NCBI GenBank assembly: GCA_016124935.1
Contig: WGMS01000001.1
Coordinates: 248,001 to 312,000 of the forward strand
DNA: 64,000 nucleotides
Source: a bacterium
GTDB lineage: Bacteria > Cyanobacteriota > Vampirovibrionia > Obscuribacterales > Obscuribacteraceae
Direction of reading: 5' to 3'
This document shows, one piece after another, positions 42,036 through 49,761 of this stretch (position 1 is the stretch's first letter; each line of letters starts with the position of its first letter). Below the pieces are notes generated by a model that saw nothing but the letters and a program-made list of their open reading frames with translations, was not told the origin of the DNA and ran no database searches. A program made the translations under genes and the position numbers.

Positions 42036-42578
42036 ATGAGCCTCAGCCCTTCAAAGATTCTCAACTCTTACTACACAGCCACCTTTATTCTCGGTGCACT
42101 CTTCACCCTGCCCACGGCTCACTGGGTTGCGGATAAAGAGATTGGCCTGAGAGGGGCCCTCGGTCTGATTCTTTGCTGGAACGTTTTATTCATCATGCTA
42201 TTGCCTCTGGTGCTGGACTTTCTGGAGCGACGCTTAATGAAAGCACGTTTTCTACAAGTCGAAGAGATCAAAGCGACGAATCCGGAGCTAGCCCTTGCCC
42301 TGGATCAGCAATGTCAGAAGCTATCCATACCAGGTCTCAAACTGGCAGTTACCGATTGCCCATCCAAAGAAGTCTTCTCCTATGGACTGTGGGGAGCGAA
42401 CGCCCGTTTGATGGTACCTTCGGAGTTGCTCGAAGGCGACTGCAAAAGCGAAGTTCTACCCTGTATCGAAGCCGAGCTCAGCAAATTCACAAGACGCAAT
42501 CATAATGTGGTCTATCTCATATTTGCCGGATTCCAGGCAGTGATTCTTTCGCTGGTTCTAGCCACAATGATCAACTGA
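42036..42578 (+). CDS. M48/HtpX-like membrane protein without the zinc motif
   Basis: The ATG at 42036 gives 180 residues; the listed upstream start adds 13. Two membrane helices lie at about 10-30 and 40-60, followed by the region that in HtpX/Ste24 proteases precedes the active site: 'LSIPGLKLAVTDCPSKEVFS' and 'ARLMVPSELLEG', resembling the 'pNAFa.G' and 'vt.gLL' strands. The HExxH helix should come next, but the sequence reads 'CIEAELSKFTRRNHN'. A third helix ends the protein. It is probably a catalytically dead M48 relative. The assignment rests on weak similarity. Confidence 0.5.
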   Translation: MSLSPSKILNSYYTATFILGALFTLPTAHWVADKEIGLRGALGLILCWNVLFIMLLPLVLDFLERRLMKARFLQVEEIKATNPELALALDQQCQKLSIPGLKLAVTDCPSKEVFSYGLWGANARLMVPSELLEGDCKSEVLPCIEAELSKFTRRNHNVVYLIFAGFQAVILSLVLATMIN

Positions 42579-42585
42579 CCGTTTT

Positions 42586-44172
42586 CTATTCTTCAAAAGA
42601 GATAGACTCGAATATTTCGAAAGTAGCCTCGGGTCTGCGCCAGGCGTATTTATCTAGACCTGCTTTCACGGCAAGCTGCTCGAGCGTCTCGGTCAGACTC
42701 CAGCCAAATTCGGTGGCGACATGGGGCAAGAATACCGACTGTCTATCGCCCAAATGAAAGACGACACCATGAACGCCTAGCTCGATCTCGTCTATGCTCT
42801 CGACCGGTCTGAGCGGAGTGAGAACGCTTATCTCTATCTCCAGATCGTTAAGCTCGTTGGCTTTCAAAGGGGTGAATCGATAGTCTCTTGAAGCTGCTCC
42901 GATGGCGTTATCAATCACAGCCTGGTAGAGCGGTTTGACAGGACAGATATAGCCGATGCAACCCCGGAGCTGCCTCTCCTTGCTCTCTTCGAAATCAAGA
43001 GTCCGCTTGAAAAGGGTGACAAATACTCCCCGGGCTGTCTCCAGGGCGGCGGTTACTTCGATAGCGGCATCGGCATAAGCTATCTGTCGACCGCTCCGGG
43101 CAAACTCCGTGACCACTCTCCTGGCAAGATGAAGGAGGTCTTTCTTCTCCGGCTCAGAAAGTTCCGGTTCCAACACCGATCTAGATTCAGATTCAGATTC
43201 AGATTCAGCTGCCCAGGCGACTTCTCTGGCAGAGTCCGTAACCACCAGGGCAAGGTAGGACACCGAATTTCGAGAGTCTTCTTTATGCGAATCCCTGGAA
43301 GTTCCGTATTTCAAGAGACTGGTTCTGGAGCCTTCCGGCAAAATTGAGAGCAAGAGAGAACAGGGAAAGAAACCGCATATGGTGCAACCGGTTTGATCAT
43401 GGAAATTCAAAAAGCCTTCCAGGTCACTATCCTGAATGTAGGAAAATGCATCCTGATCGAGCTTTCTGACTTGTTCGGGGAAATCTTCCTCGAAGGGAAC
43501 ATAATCATATCGGGGTCCGTAATGGGTGAAGTCGGAGCTGACCACCACCAGGTCGCCTGGACGAATCTGGCTTCTCAAGATAGAACCGGCGTAGCGAATC
43601 TCGGAAGAGTTCTTGAAAGCGCCCACCACCAGTGGAATCAACCGGGCATCGGGAAAGAGATGTTTGAGGAAGGCCAGTTGCAACTCGAGAGAATGTTCTC
43701 GGTTGTGGATATCATCGGAGAAGCCGTACAAAGGATGCCTGGAGAGCTCATCCACAGTCTTTCTCTCCAGGTCCAGGTCACCAAGCGGGGTGGAAAAAGC
43801 GCTACAGTGACTGAGGGCGACCCCTTCGAAGCCGACATAGTGACTGGGTCCCAGCAGAAATATCCTCTCAGGCTCGGCATGCTGCGCGGCGAATTCATAA
43901 GCGAAAGCCGCCGTGGCTCCCGAAAACATGTAGCCGGCATGGGGGACGATCAGGGCAAGCAGATTCCCCTGGGGAGCCGGATTGTCAGGGAACGCTTCTT
44001 CCGAGGGAGATTCAGACATTTTTTTTCGGGCGGATTCTAAGAAGCCGTCCATCTGCTTTACCAGGGAGCTCGGGTCGCTCTCATACCAGGTGCCTGCGAA
44101 ACGAGCTTCTCGTCGCCCGCCGGATTCTCTCCCCTTTCTGTCTTTTCTTTCTGATCTGTTGAAGATACGCAT
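42586..44172 (-). CDS. MEMO-AMMECR1 fusion protein (AmmeMemoRadiSam proteins B and A)
   Basis: A 528-residue fusion. Residues about 20-320 form a MEMO/LigB-like domain with metal-ligand motifs 'LIVPHAGYMFSG', 'LGPSHYVGFEG' and 'TGCTICGFFP'. After a Ser/Glu-repeat linker (about 325-345), residues 350-525 form an AMMECR1 domain ('LRGCIGYICPVKPLY', 'DYRFTPLKANELNDLEIEIS', 'VFLPHVATEFGW'). In many prokaryotes these two domains travel with a radical SAM enzyme in the AmmeMemoRadiSam system, whose reaction is not established to my knowledge. The radical SAM gene is not in this window. The TonB-like gene lies 17 bases upstream. Confidence 0.92.
   Translation of the reverse strand: MRIFNRSERKDRKGRESGGRREARFAGTWYESDPSSLVKQMDGFLESARKKMSESPSEEAFPDNPAPQGNLLALIVPHAGYMFSGATAAFAYEFAAQHAEPERIFLLGPSHYVGFEGVALSHCSAFSTPLGDLDLERKTVDELSRHPLYGFSDDIHNREHSLELQLAFLKHLFPDARLIPLVVGAFKNSSEIRYAGSILRSQIRPGDLVVVSSDFTHYGPRYDYVPFEEDFPEQVRKLDQDAFSYIQDSDLEGFLNFHDQTGCTICGFFPCSLLLSILPEGSRTSLLKYGTSRDSHKEDSRNSVSYLALVVTDSAREVAWAAESESESESRSVLEPELSEPEKKDLLHLARRVVTEFARSGRQIAYADAAIEVTAALETARGVFVTLFKRTLDFEESKERQLRGCIGYICPVKPLYQAVIDNAIGAASRDYRFTPLKANELNDLEIEISVLTPLRPVESIDEIELGVHGVVFHLGDRQSVFLPHVATEFGWSLTETLEQLAVKAGLDKYAWRRPEATFEIFESISFEE
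43183..43208. repeat. Hexanucleotide tandem repeat (AGATTC, about 4.3 copies)
   Basis: Four perfect AGATTC units plus AG lie within the MEMO-AMMECR1 gene and encode alternating Ser and Glu in the inter-domain linker. Being a multiple of three, copy-number change would alter linker length without a frameshift. Confidence 0.8.
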
Positions 44173-44189
44173 GATTAGGATTTATATTG

Positions 44190-44615
44190 CTATTTCTTCG
44201 GCGAGCCTAAAGAAGCATTAATATGCCTGGAGCTGTCTCCATGGGGATCGGCGGAAGAGACGAAATCCAGGGTCAACTTGACTTTCTCACCGGCAGAAGC
44301 AGGCAGCGCGCCAAAAGGCTGAGCCTGGACAAAGGCCGTGTTGGCCGCCTGTTCGGCCTCGGGCGAACTCGGAGAGCTTGCGGTGACTACATCCTGAGCA
44401 GTGCCATCCGATTCCAGGGTGCAGGTCACGGTGACTTTATTCTTACCATCGGGAATGTACCAGTTGTTATTCAATTTCTGAGTGAGGCCGTTGATATAAC
44501 TTTTGCACTCAGCACTTTCATAGTTGGCACCGGCGGCAAAACCGACCTGGCTCCCCCAGGCAAGAGACACTGTCAGCAAAGAGATTCCGGCAATTAACGA
44601 TCGCGTTTTTAGCAT
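44190..44615 (-). CDS. Secreted TonB C-terminal-like protein
   Basis: The ATG at 44615, with GGGAG six bases upstream, is preferred to the listed TTG. The 141-residue product has a signal peptide and a domain resembling TonB/TolA C-termini: 'YINGLTQKLNNNWYIPDGKN', 'VTVTCTLESDGTAQDVVTAS', 'EQAANTAFVQAQPFGALPA' and 'VKLTLDFV'. It lacks the TonB N-terminal anchor and proline-rich spacer, so it is a free periplasmic version that may bind envelope proteins or peptidoglycan. It lies between the FIST and MEMO-AMMECR1 genes on one strand. Confidence 0.72.
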   Translation of the reverse strand: MLKTRSLIAGISLLTVSLAWGSQVGFAAGANYESAECKSYINGLTQKLNNNWYIPDGKNKVTVTCTLESDGTAQDVVTASSPSSPEAEQAANTAFVQAQPFGALPASAGEKVKLTLDFVSSADPHGDSSRHINASLGSPKK

Positions 44616-44658
44616 GAACAACTCCCTGAAGCATGATCATCGACTAGATTTCAGTTTA

Positions 44659-45879
44659 TCAAAATCTCTCCCGAAAGATTCCGAAAGAGGATGTGTATCC
44701 GTGCAGAAAGGTCGAAGAGCCGACCGGTCCTATTTCACCGTTGCAAAAGAAACCGCCTAAGGGCACCGGTCCTAAATAAGTTTTGAAGCATTCACTGTCA
44801 TGATTGGGCTGTTGATAAAGATGAACACCCCGACCAAGACAGGAGAAGAGAAGCGCCCCCCTGGGCGCAAGGGTGCCACCAGCCAGGGTCTGATCCCGAT
44901 AATCTTTTAGAAGGAGTCGCAGATCTAGAGCAGAGCTGGCCGCATCTCGGACATGAAATTGAACTGTTTTCTGATTATCCAGAATCTCGCCGACAACCAG
45001 AGCACCGGAGGTGGGTTCGATGCCAAGGATATTGCGCACCAGAAAGTCTCCTGTCCATGGCTCGCTTTTCATCTCGTCCACGACTATGCCAATGAATATG
45101 GAATCTTTGATCAGCTCCCTATCCCTTTCGCCAAGCGAGTCTATGACCTCTTTCAGCGCCATTATCGCCGGCGCGCCATCGAGTTCATAAAGAATGTTTC
45201 TTTTACATCGGGTAATCGTAAAAGAACGTCCCACCGGCTTGCAGCCCTGGGCGACTACGGTGTCGACCACGACATTGCCGGAAAAAGTCAGGCCTACTAA
45301 ACCTTCGTTGTAAAGGCGATCATTCAAAAACAAGCCGTTCTGACCGGAGCTCAAAGCACCACTGGCGAGACCACCTATCTTCACCGCATCGGGATAGGCG
45401 AAATCGAGACCCTTTACCAGCACATCGGTGCTGAAGCTAAAGGGGTCCGGAATCATAACAAAAGCGGGCTTTTTTTTCGGACTGACTCCCATAAGAGCCT
45501 GCCAGGCCTCTTGAGACTCGTCCAGATCAGGCAAATTGTCATCCACTAGATGAAAGGGTCTCAGCTCTACATCCGGCAAATAGGCCGCGGTAAAAGCTAC
45601 CGAACACTCCTGTTCAATCTCCTTTCCGCCACCAATTAATCCGCCTGCCGAACAGCCTATGAAACATCCGGGAGCAAGCAGCTTTTTCACCAGTCCCGGT
45701 ATCATCCCATAAGAATCGCGAAAATGACTGGAGACGAATCCGAGCAGAAAGTCCACCGGATTATCCCCCAGATTCTCTCTTATCTCGGTAAGACAACTGG
45801 TTACCGCATCCTCCAGGTCCAGACTAGATGCGGCGCTGTCTTCTTTGCTGCGGATTGCTGAAGCCCATTTCATCGTCAT
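44659..45879 (-). CDS. FIST-domain sensory protein
   Basis: A 406-residue cytoplasmic protein with FIST N- and C-terminal domains: 'FLLGFVSSHF', 'APGCFIGCSAGGLIGGG', 'IGGLASGALSSGQNGLFLND', 'AQGCKPVGRSFTITRCKRNI', then C-terminal 'LAPRGALLFSCLGRG' and 'LGGFFCNGEIGPVG'. FIST domains are proposed small-ligand sensors linked to signal transduction. The ATG overlaps the fumC stop by four bases (ATGA), so it is coupled to fumarase. A response regulator begins the same co-directional run, which supports a sensory role. Confidence 0.9.
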   Translation of the reverse strand: MTMKWASAIRSKEDSAASSLDLEDAVTSCLTEIRENLGDNPVDFLLGFVSSHFRDSYGMIPGLVKKLLAPGCFIGCSAGGLIGGGKEIEQECSVAFTAAYLPDVELRPFHLVDDNLPDLDESQEAWQALMGVSPKKKPAFVMIPDPFSFSTDVLVKGLDFAYPDAVKIGGLASGALSSGQNGLFLNDRLYNEGLVGLTFSGNVVVDTVVAQGCKPVGRSFTITRCKRNILYELDGAPAIMALKEVIDSLGERDRELIKDSIFIGIVVDEMKSEPWTGDFLVRNILGIEPTSGALVVGEILDNQKTVQFHVRDAASSALDLRLLLKDYRDQTLAGGTLAPRGALLFSCLGRGVHLYQQPNHDSECFKTYLGPVPLGGFFCNGEIGPVGSSTFLHGYTSSFGIFRERF

Positions 45880-47267
45880 AGGTCTCGGCTCTCCTCTCCG
45901 GTCATTGCCGCCGGATCGAGGATCTTTACAAGCTCGCTCTCATCGATGTCGGTAAGCTCGAGAGCCGCTTCCAAAATCGAGCGCCCGGTGCTCTCGGCAT
46001 GCTTCGACACCTGGCAGGCCTGATCGTAGCCGATGACCGGAACGAGCGCGGTACAGAGACTCAATCCAAATGAGACCGACTTCGGTCCTCTATCGGTCGC
46101 TTCGGTGCCTTTGACACAGCGACGAGCGAAGTTTTGCGATGAACGCCCCAGTAGTGTGATCGACTGCAACAGGTTGTAGCCTGCCACCGGCAGCATTACG
46201 TTGAGCTCGAAATTTCCCGATTGACCGGCCAGGGTAATGGCGGCGTCGTTGCCGACCACCTGAGCGCAGACCATGGCCGTCGATTCTGCGATAACCGGAT
46301 TCACTTTGCCTGGCATAATAGAGCTTCCCGGCTGTACGGAAGGCAGTTTCAACTCACCATAACCGGCCCGGGGACCGCTGGCCAGAAAGCGGATATCGTT
46401 GAGGATTTTGAGCAATGAAACGGCGATGGCCTTCATTACGCCGGATGCTGTCACGATACCATCGATAGTACTCTGGGCTTGAAAGTGATTGTCGGTCTCG
46501 GTCAGCACCAGTGCGGTTCTTTTGTTGATTTGCGCAAGCACCCGACCGGAAAAGCTCCTGGTGGTATTGATTCCGGTGCCAACTGCCGTTCCCCCGAGGG
46601 CGACCTCGGCAAGAGTGCTTTCGGCATATTGCAACTTCAGAAGGGCTCTTTCAATCTGACCTGCATATCCAAGAAACTCCTGGCCAAGCCGTATGGGAAC
46701 AGCATCCTGCAAATGAGTGCGGCCGGTTTTGACCACGGGCATAAACAGATCGGCCTTCTGAGAAAGTGCCTCCTTGAGCTCGATAAGAGCAGGCCGGAGA
46801 GTTCGGTCGATCTCAAGAAGGGCAGCTATATGAATGGCTGTAGGGATGACGTCGTTGGAAGAGGTACCGAGATTGACATGATCATTGGGATGAATCAGAT
46901 GACGGTCGCCGCGCTTGCCGCCGAGACTCTCTATGGCCAGATTGGCGATAACCTCATTGGCGTTCATATTGGTCGAGGTACCGGAACCTGTCTGAAAGAT
47001 GTCGACCACGAACTGATCATGAAACTCACCTGCGGAGATTCGATCGCAGGCTTCTGCTATGGCATTGGCCAGTTCATTTTCAAGAAGTCCGAGTTCCTGG
47101 TTGACCCTGGCGCCGCAAGATTTGATCAGGCACAACGCCTCGATGAACACTGGAGGGAAGCGAAGGTCGGAGACTGGAAAGTTCTCCAGAGCTCTTGCGG
47201 TAGAGGCTCCATAATAGGCGTCCGCAGGCACGGCAAGTTCACCCATCGAGTCTCTTTCAATCCGCAT
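45876..47267 (-). CDS. fumC: Class II fumarate hydratase
   Basis: A 463-residue member of the aspartase/fumarase superfamily that hydrates fumarate to malate in the TCA cycle. FumC-type signatures include 'MRIERDSMGELAVPADAYYG', 'GSGTSTNMNANEVIANLA', 'HPNDHVNLGTSSNDVIPTA', 'KTGRTHLQDAVP' and the mobile catalytic loop 'GSSIMPGKVNPVIAES'. Argininosuccinate lyase and adenylosuccinate lyase are excluded by these motifs; aspartase is less likely given the N-terminus. It follows the antiporter gene by five bases and overlaps the FIST gene, an unusual setting for fumarase. Confidence 0.92.
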   Translation of the reverse strand: MRIERDSMGELAVPADAYYGASTARALENFPVSDLRFPPVFIEALCLIKSCGARVNQELGLLENELANAIAEACDRISAGEFHDQFVVDIFQTGSGTSTNMNANEVIANLAIESLGGKRGDRHLIHPNDHVNLGTSSNDVIPTAIHIAALLEIDRTLRPALIELKEALSQKADLFMPVVKTGRTHLQDAVPIRLGQEFLGYAGQIERALLKLQYAESTLAEVALGGTAVGTGINTTRSFSGRVLAQINKRTALVLTETDNHFQAQSTIDGIVTASGVMKAIAVSLLKILNDIRFLASGPRAGYGELKLPSVQPGSSIMPGKVNPVIAESTAMVCAQVVGNDAAITLAGQSGNFELNVMLPVAGYNLLQSITLLGRSSQNFARRCVKGTEATDRGPKSVSFGLSLCTALVPVIGYDQACQVSKHAESTGRSILEAALELTDIDESELVKILDPAAMTGEESRDL

Positions 47268-47272
47268 CGCCC

Positions 47273-48994
47273 TCAGTGCTTCTCCTGTTTCGTCTCTGTT
47301 TCAGCTTCTTGAATCTCCGCAGATTCTCCTGACTGATCTGATTCATTATTTTCATGCTTTTTCGTCTTCAAAGTGAGAAAACCGGAGCCTGGCTTCTTAG
47401 AATCTCGCCGAAGCTGCTCTTCGATTTTGCGTTCATCCGAGGCGATCTGATCGAGATCCTTATCCACCTCCATGACCAGCTCCTCGACTATATCAGGGTC
47501 GCCCGCCTCTTCACGCAACAGTCTCAAGAGAGAATCTTTTCTCGATTCCAGTAGCCTTTTACGGGTTTCACCCTCCTGAATACTTTCTATAATAGAATGC
47601 TCCAGCTTCATCTCTTCCATTCTGTGCGATAAATCTCTCTGCTTAGAGAGGATCTCATCGCGAATGCGCAGATAGATACCGCGGGTGACGATACCGCTGG
47701 TGAATTGGTGCTCCAGATCTTTCAACGCGTTCGACTCGGCATAAAGACGACTCTTGAGAGTGAAATATTCTCTCAAACGTTTATCATCGCTGGCCATGCC
47801 AAGGAAGCGCACCAGCGGTTCGATGGTGAGACCCGGTATCAAAAGGGTAAAGAGCACCACCCCGAAAGTCAGAACGACTATATTCTCGCGCATGGCGAAA
47901 TCATGAGGAAGGCTGAGAGCCAGGGCCATGGAAAGAGAACCCCGAAGAGCGCCCCAGAAAAGAAGATGGCGCCAGCTGTATGGTATCGGAAGACGTTTAT
48001 CTGATACGAAAAAGGACAGCCCATAAACTACGACTATGCGAGAGATCATGATGGCGACTATGGCTACGCCAATTTCATAGGCGTGACTCATGAGAAGATT
48101 CAAGTTTATCTGCAGCCCAATAAGAAGAAAAACCAGAGAGTTGGTCACGAAGGCGGCGTATTCCCAGAACGAGTTCACCGCCAGTCGTGTGGTGGCAGAC
48201 ATTCCAGTACGGCTGCCGTAGTTGCCCACGACCACACCGGCCACCACCACGGCGATAACGGCGGAAGAATGCAGTTGTTCGGCAACCAGATAGGATCCAT
48301 AGGCGACGATGGTGGTGAGGGTAATTTCAAGCAGATGGTCATCGAAATAGCGAGTCACCCTGGAGCCGAAAGCTCCCACACAAAGACCGACGATGGCCCC
48401 GATAACCACCACTCGCACAAACTCGTATACGGAACCGAATGCATTCAAGGTATTGCCGGTGATGGTCATCAAAAGAATCATCTTGAACAAAACCACGGCG
48501 GTACCGTCGTTAAACAGACTCTCCCCCTCGAGCATCAGAGAAAGACGCTTTTCCAGACCGAGTTTACGAAAGAGGGCAAGCACGGAAATAGGGTCGGTGG
48601 CAGCGGTCATAGAGCCGAAGAGCAGAGCTGCTTGCCAGGGCAATCCGCAATAGTGAGTGAGGATGGCACCGGTGATGAACATGGAGACGACCACACCCAC
48701 GGTGGCAAAGGCCGAGACAGGCTTCCAGATCTTCTTGAGCTCGTTGAGCCGGATGTTCCAGGAAGCCTCAAAAAGCAGGGCCGGCAGACAGACGAACAGT
48801 ATAAGCTCCGGGGTCATCTCCACCCGGGGGAAAAGGTGACTGGAGCCGATCAGCAATCCTACTATAACCAGGGCTACGGAGTAAGGCAGCCTCACCCACT
48901 TCAAGGCGAAGCCCACCGCTGATGCCACCATCAGTAGCACCATCAGAATCTCGATTCCGTGGGCTGTATTCAGAGCGGTATTTACTTCAGGCAA
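47273..48994 (-). CDS. Na+/H+ antiporter (CPA1/NhaP-type) with cytoplasmic coiled-coil tail
   Basis: A 573-residue monovalent cation:proton antiporter. About 12-13 membrane helices occupy residues 1-410, with CPA1 motifs 'LFVCLPALLFEASWNI', 'MTAATDPISVLALFRKLG' (ion-binding ND/DP region) and 'GESLFNDGTAVVLFKMILL'. A charged C-terminal domain (about 415-573) is strongly helical and probably regulatory. It starts at TTG 48994, ten bases after the response-regulator gene, and fumC follows by five bases. Regulation by the upstream NarL-type regulator is plausible. Confidence 0.92.
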   Translation of the reverse strand: MPEVNTALNTAHGIEILMVLLMVASAVGFALKWVRLPYSVALVIVGLLIGSSHLFPRVEMTPELILFVCLPALLFEASWNIRLNELKKIWKPVSAFATVGVVVSMFITGAILTHYCGLPWQAALLFGSMTAATDPISVLALFRKLGLEKRLSLMLEGESLFNDGTAVVLFKMILLMTITGNTLNAFGSVYEFVRVVVIGAIVGLCVGAFGSRVTRYFDDHLLEITLTTIVAYGSYLVAEQLHSSAVIAVVVAGVVVGNYGSRTGMSATTRLAVNSFWEYAAFVTNSLVFLLIGLQINLNLLMSHAYEIGVAIVAIMISRIVVVYGLSFFVSDKRLPIPYSWRHLLFWGALRGSLSMALALSLPHDFAMRENIVVLTFGVVLFTLLIPGLTIEPLVRFLGMASDDKRLREYFTLKSRLYAESNALKDLEHQFTSGIVTRGIYLRIRDEILSKQRDLSHRMEEMKLEHSIIESIQEGETRKRLLESRKDSLLRLLREEAGDPDIVEELVMEVDKDLDQIASDERKIEEQLRRDSKKPGSGFLTLKTKKHENNESDQSGESAEIQEAETETKQEKH

Positions 48995-49004
48995 AATTCA
49001 TAAC

Positions 49005-49661
49005 CTATATTAGACCTTCTTTCATGGCTTTGACCGCGGCCTGGGTCCGATCCGTTACTCTTAACTTTTCCATGATGTGACGCATATGGGTTTTGACTGT
49101 CTCGATGCTGATAAAAAGCCCATCGGCAATCTCCTGGTTGGTCCTGCCATCCACCACCTGTTTCAGCACTTCCAGCTCTCGCTTGGTGAGCAAACCGGCA
49201 AGTTCGCTGTTCACTTTATGTCGACCTTCTCGGGTAGACTCGAGCACCATGCGCGCTATACCGGGGTCTAGCCAGGCGGCACCTTCGGACACAGAGAGAA
49301 TGGCGCTGGTCAAAAGCCCACCGGAAGAATCTTTCAAGCAGTAACCTTCCACTCCCGCCCCCAGAGCGGCAAAAACATGCTCATCATCATCATGGAATGT
49401 CAGCATGACAATTTTGGTCTCCGGTCTGGCTTCTTTAATTTGCCTGGAAGCCTCGACACCATTCAGAAAAGGCAGGCCTATGTCCATGACGATAACGTCA
49501 GGAGAGATACTGCGGGCTTGCTCTACGGCATCCTTGCCATCAGAAGCCGTACCCGCCACTTCCAACCCTTCGGTCTTGGCCAGGACGGTTGTGAGACCTA
49601 CCCGCACCAGTTCCTGGTCTTCAACGATTAAAACCCTGACAGGAACCTTCGAAGACCGCAT
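49005..49661 (-). CDS. NarL/LuxR-family response regulator
   Basis: A 218-residue two-domain regulator. The receiver has the acidic pair ('LIVEDQELVRVGL'), phospho-acceptor Asp in 'DVIVMDIGLPFLNG', Thr in 'VMLTFHDDD' and Lys in 'YCLKDSSGG'. The LuxR-type helix-turn-helix is complete ('LTKRELEVLKQVVDGRTNQE', 'ISIETVKTHMRHIMEKL'). No histidine kinase is adjacent, so it is an orphan in this window. It begins a tight run with the antiporter, fumC and FIST genes and probably controls them. Confidence 0.93.
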   Translation of the reverse strand: MRSSKVPVRVLIVEDQELVRVGLTTVLAKTEGLEVAGTASDGKDAVEQARSISPDVIVMDIGLPFLNGVEASRQIKEARPETKIVMLTFHDDDEHVFAALGAGVEGYCLKDSSGGLLTSAILSVSEGAAWLDPGIARMVLESTREGRHKVNSELAGLLTKRELEVLKQVVDGRTNQEIADGLFISIETVKTHMRHIMEKLRVTDRTQAAVKAMKEGLI

Positions 49662-49761
49662 CTTGACATCAACCTCTTGAAATGGGAACTCAGCGCACCT
49701 TTATATATATTCCATTTAAAGCCTAGATTAATGGAAAAACGAGCAAGTTTTTTGATTTTGT

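Noticed and set aside
43393-44040. 215-aa forward ORF opposite the MEMO domain
   Set aside because: Antisense to a gene with complete MEMO metal-ligand motifs.
48083-48922. 279-aa forward ORF opposite the antiporter
   Set aside because: His/Gly/Gln-rich antisense shadow of hydrophobic codons; the antiporter frame is unambiguous.
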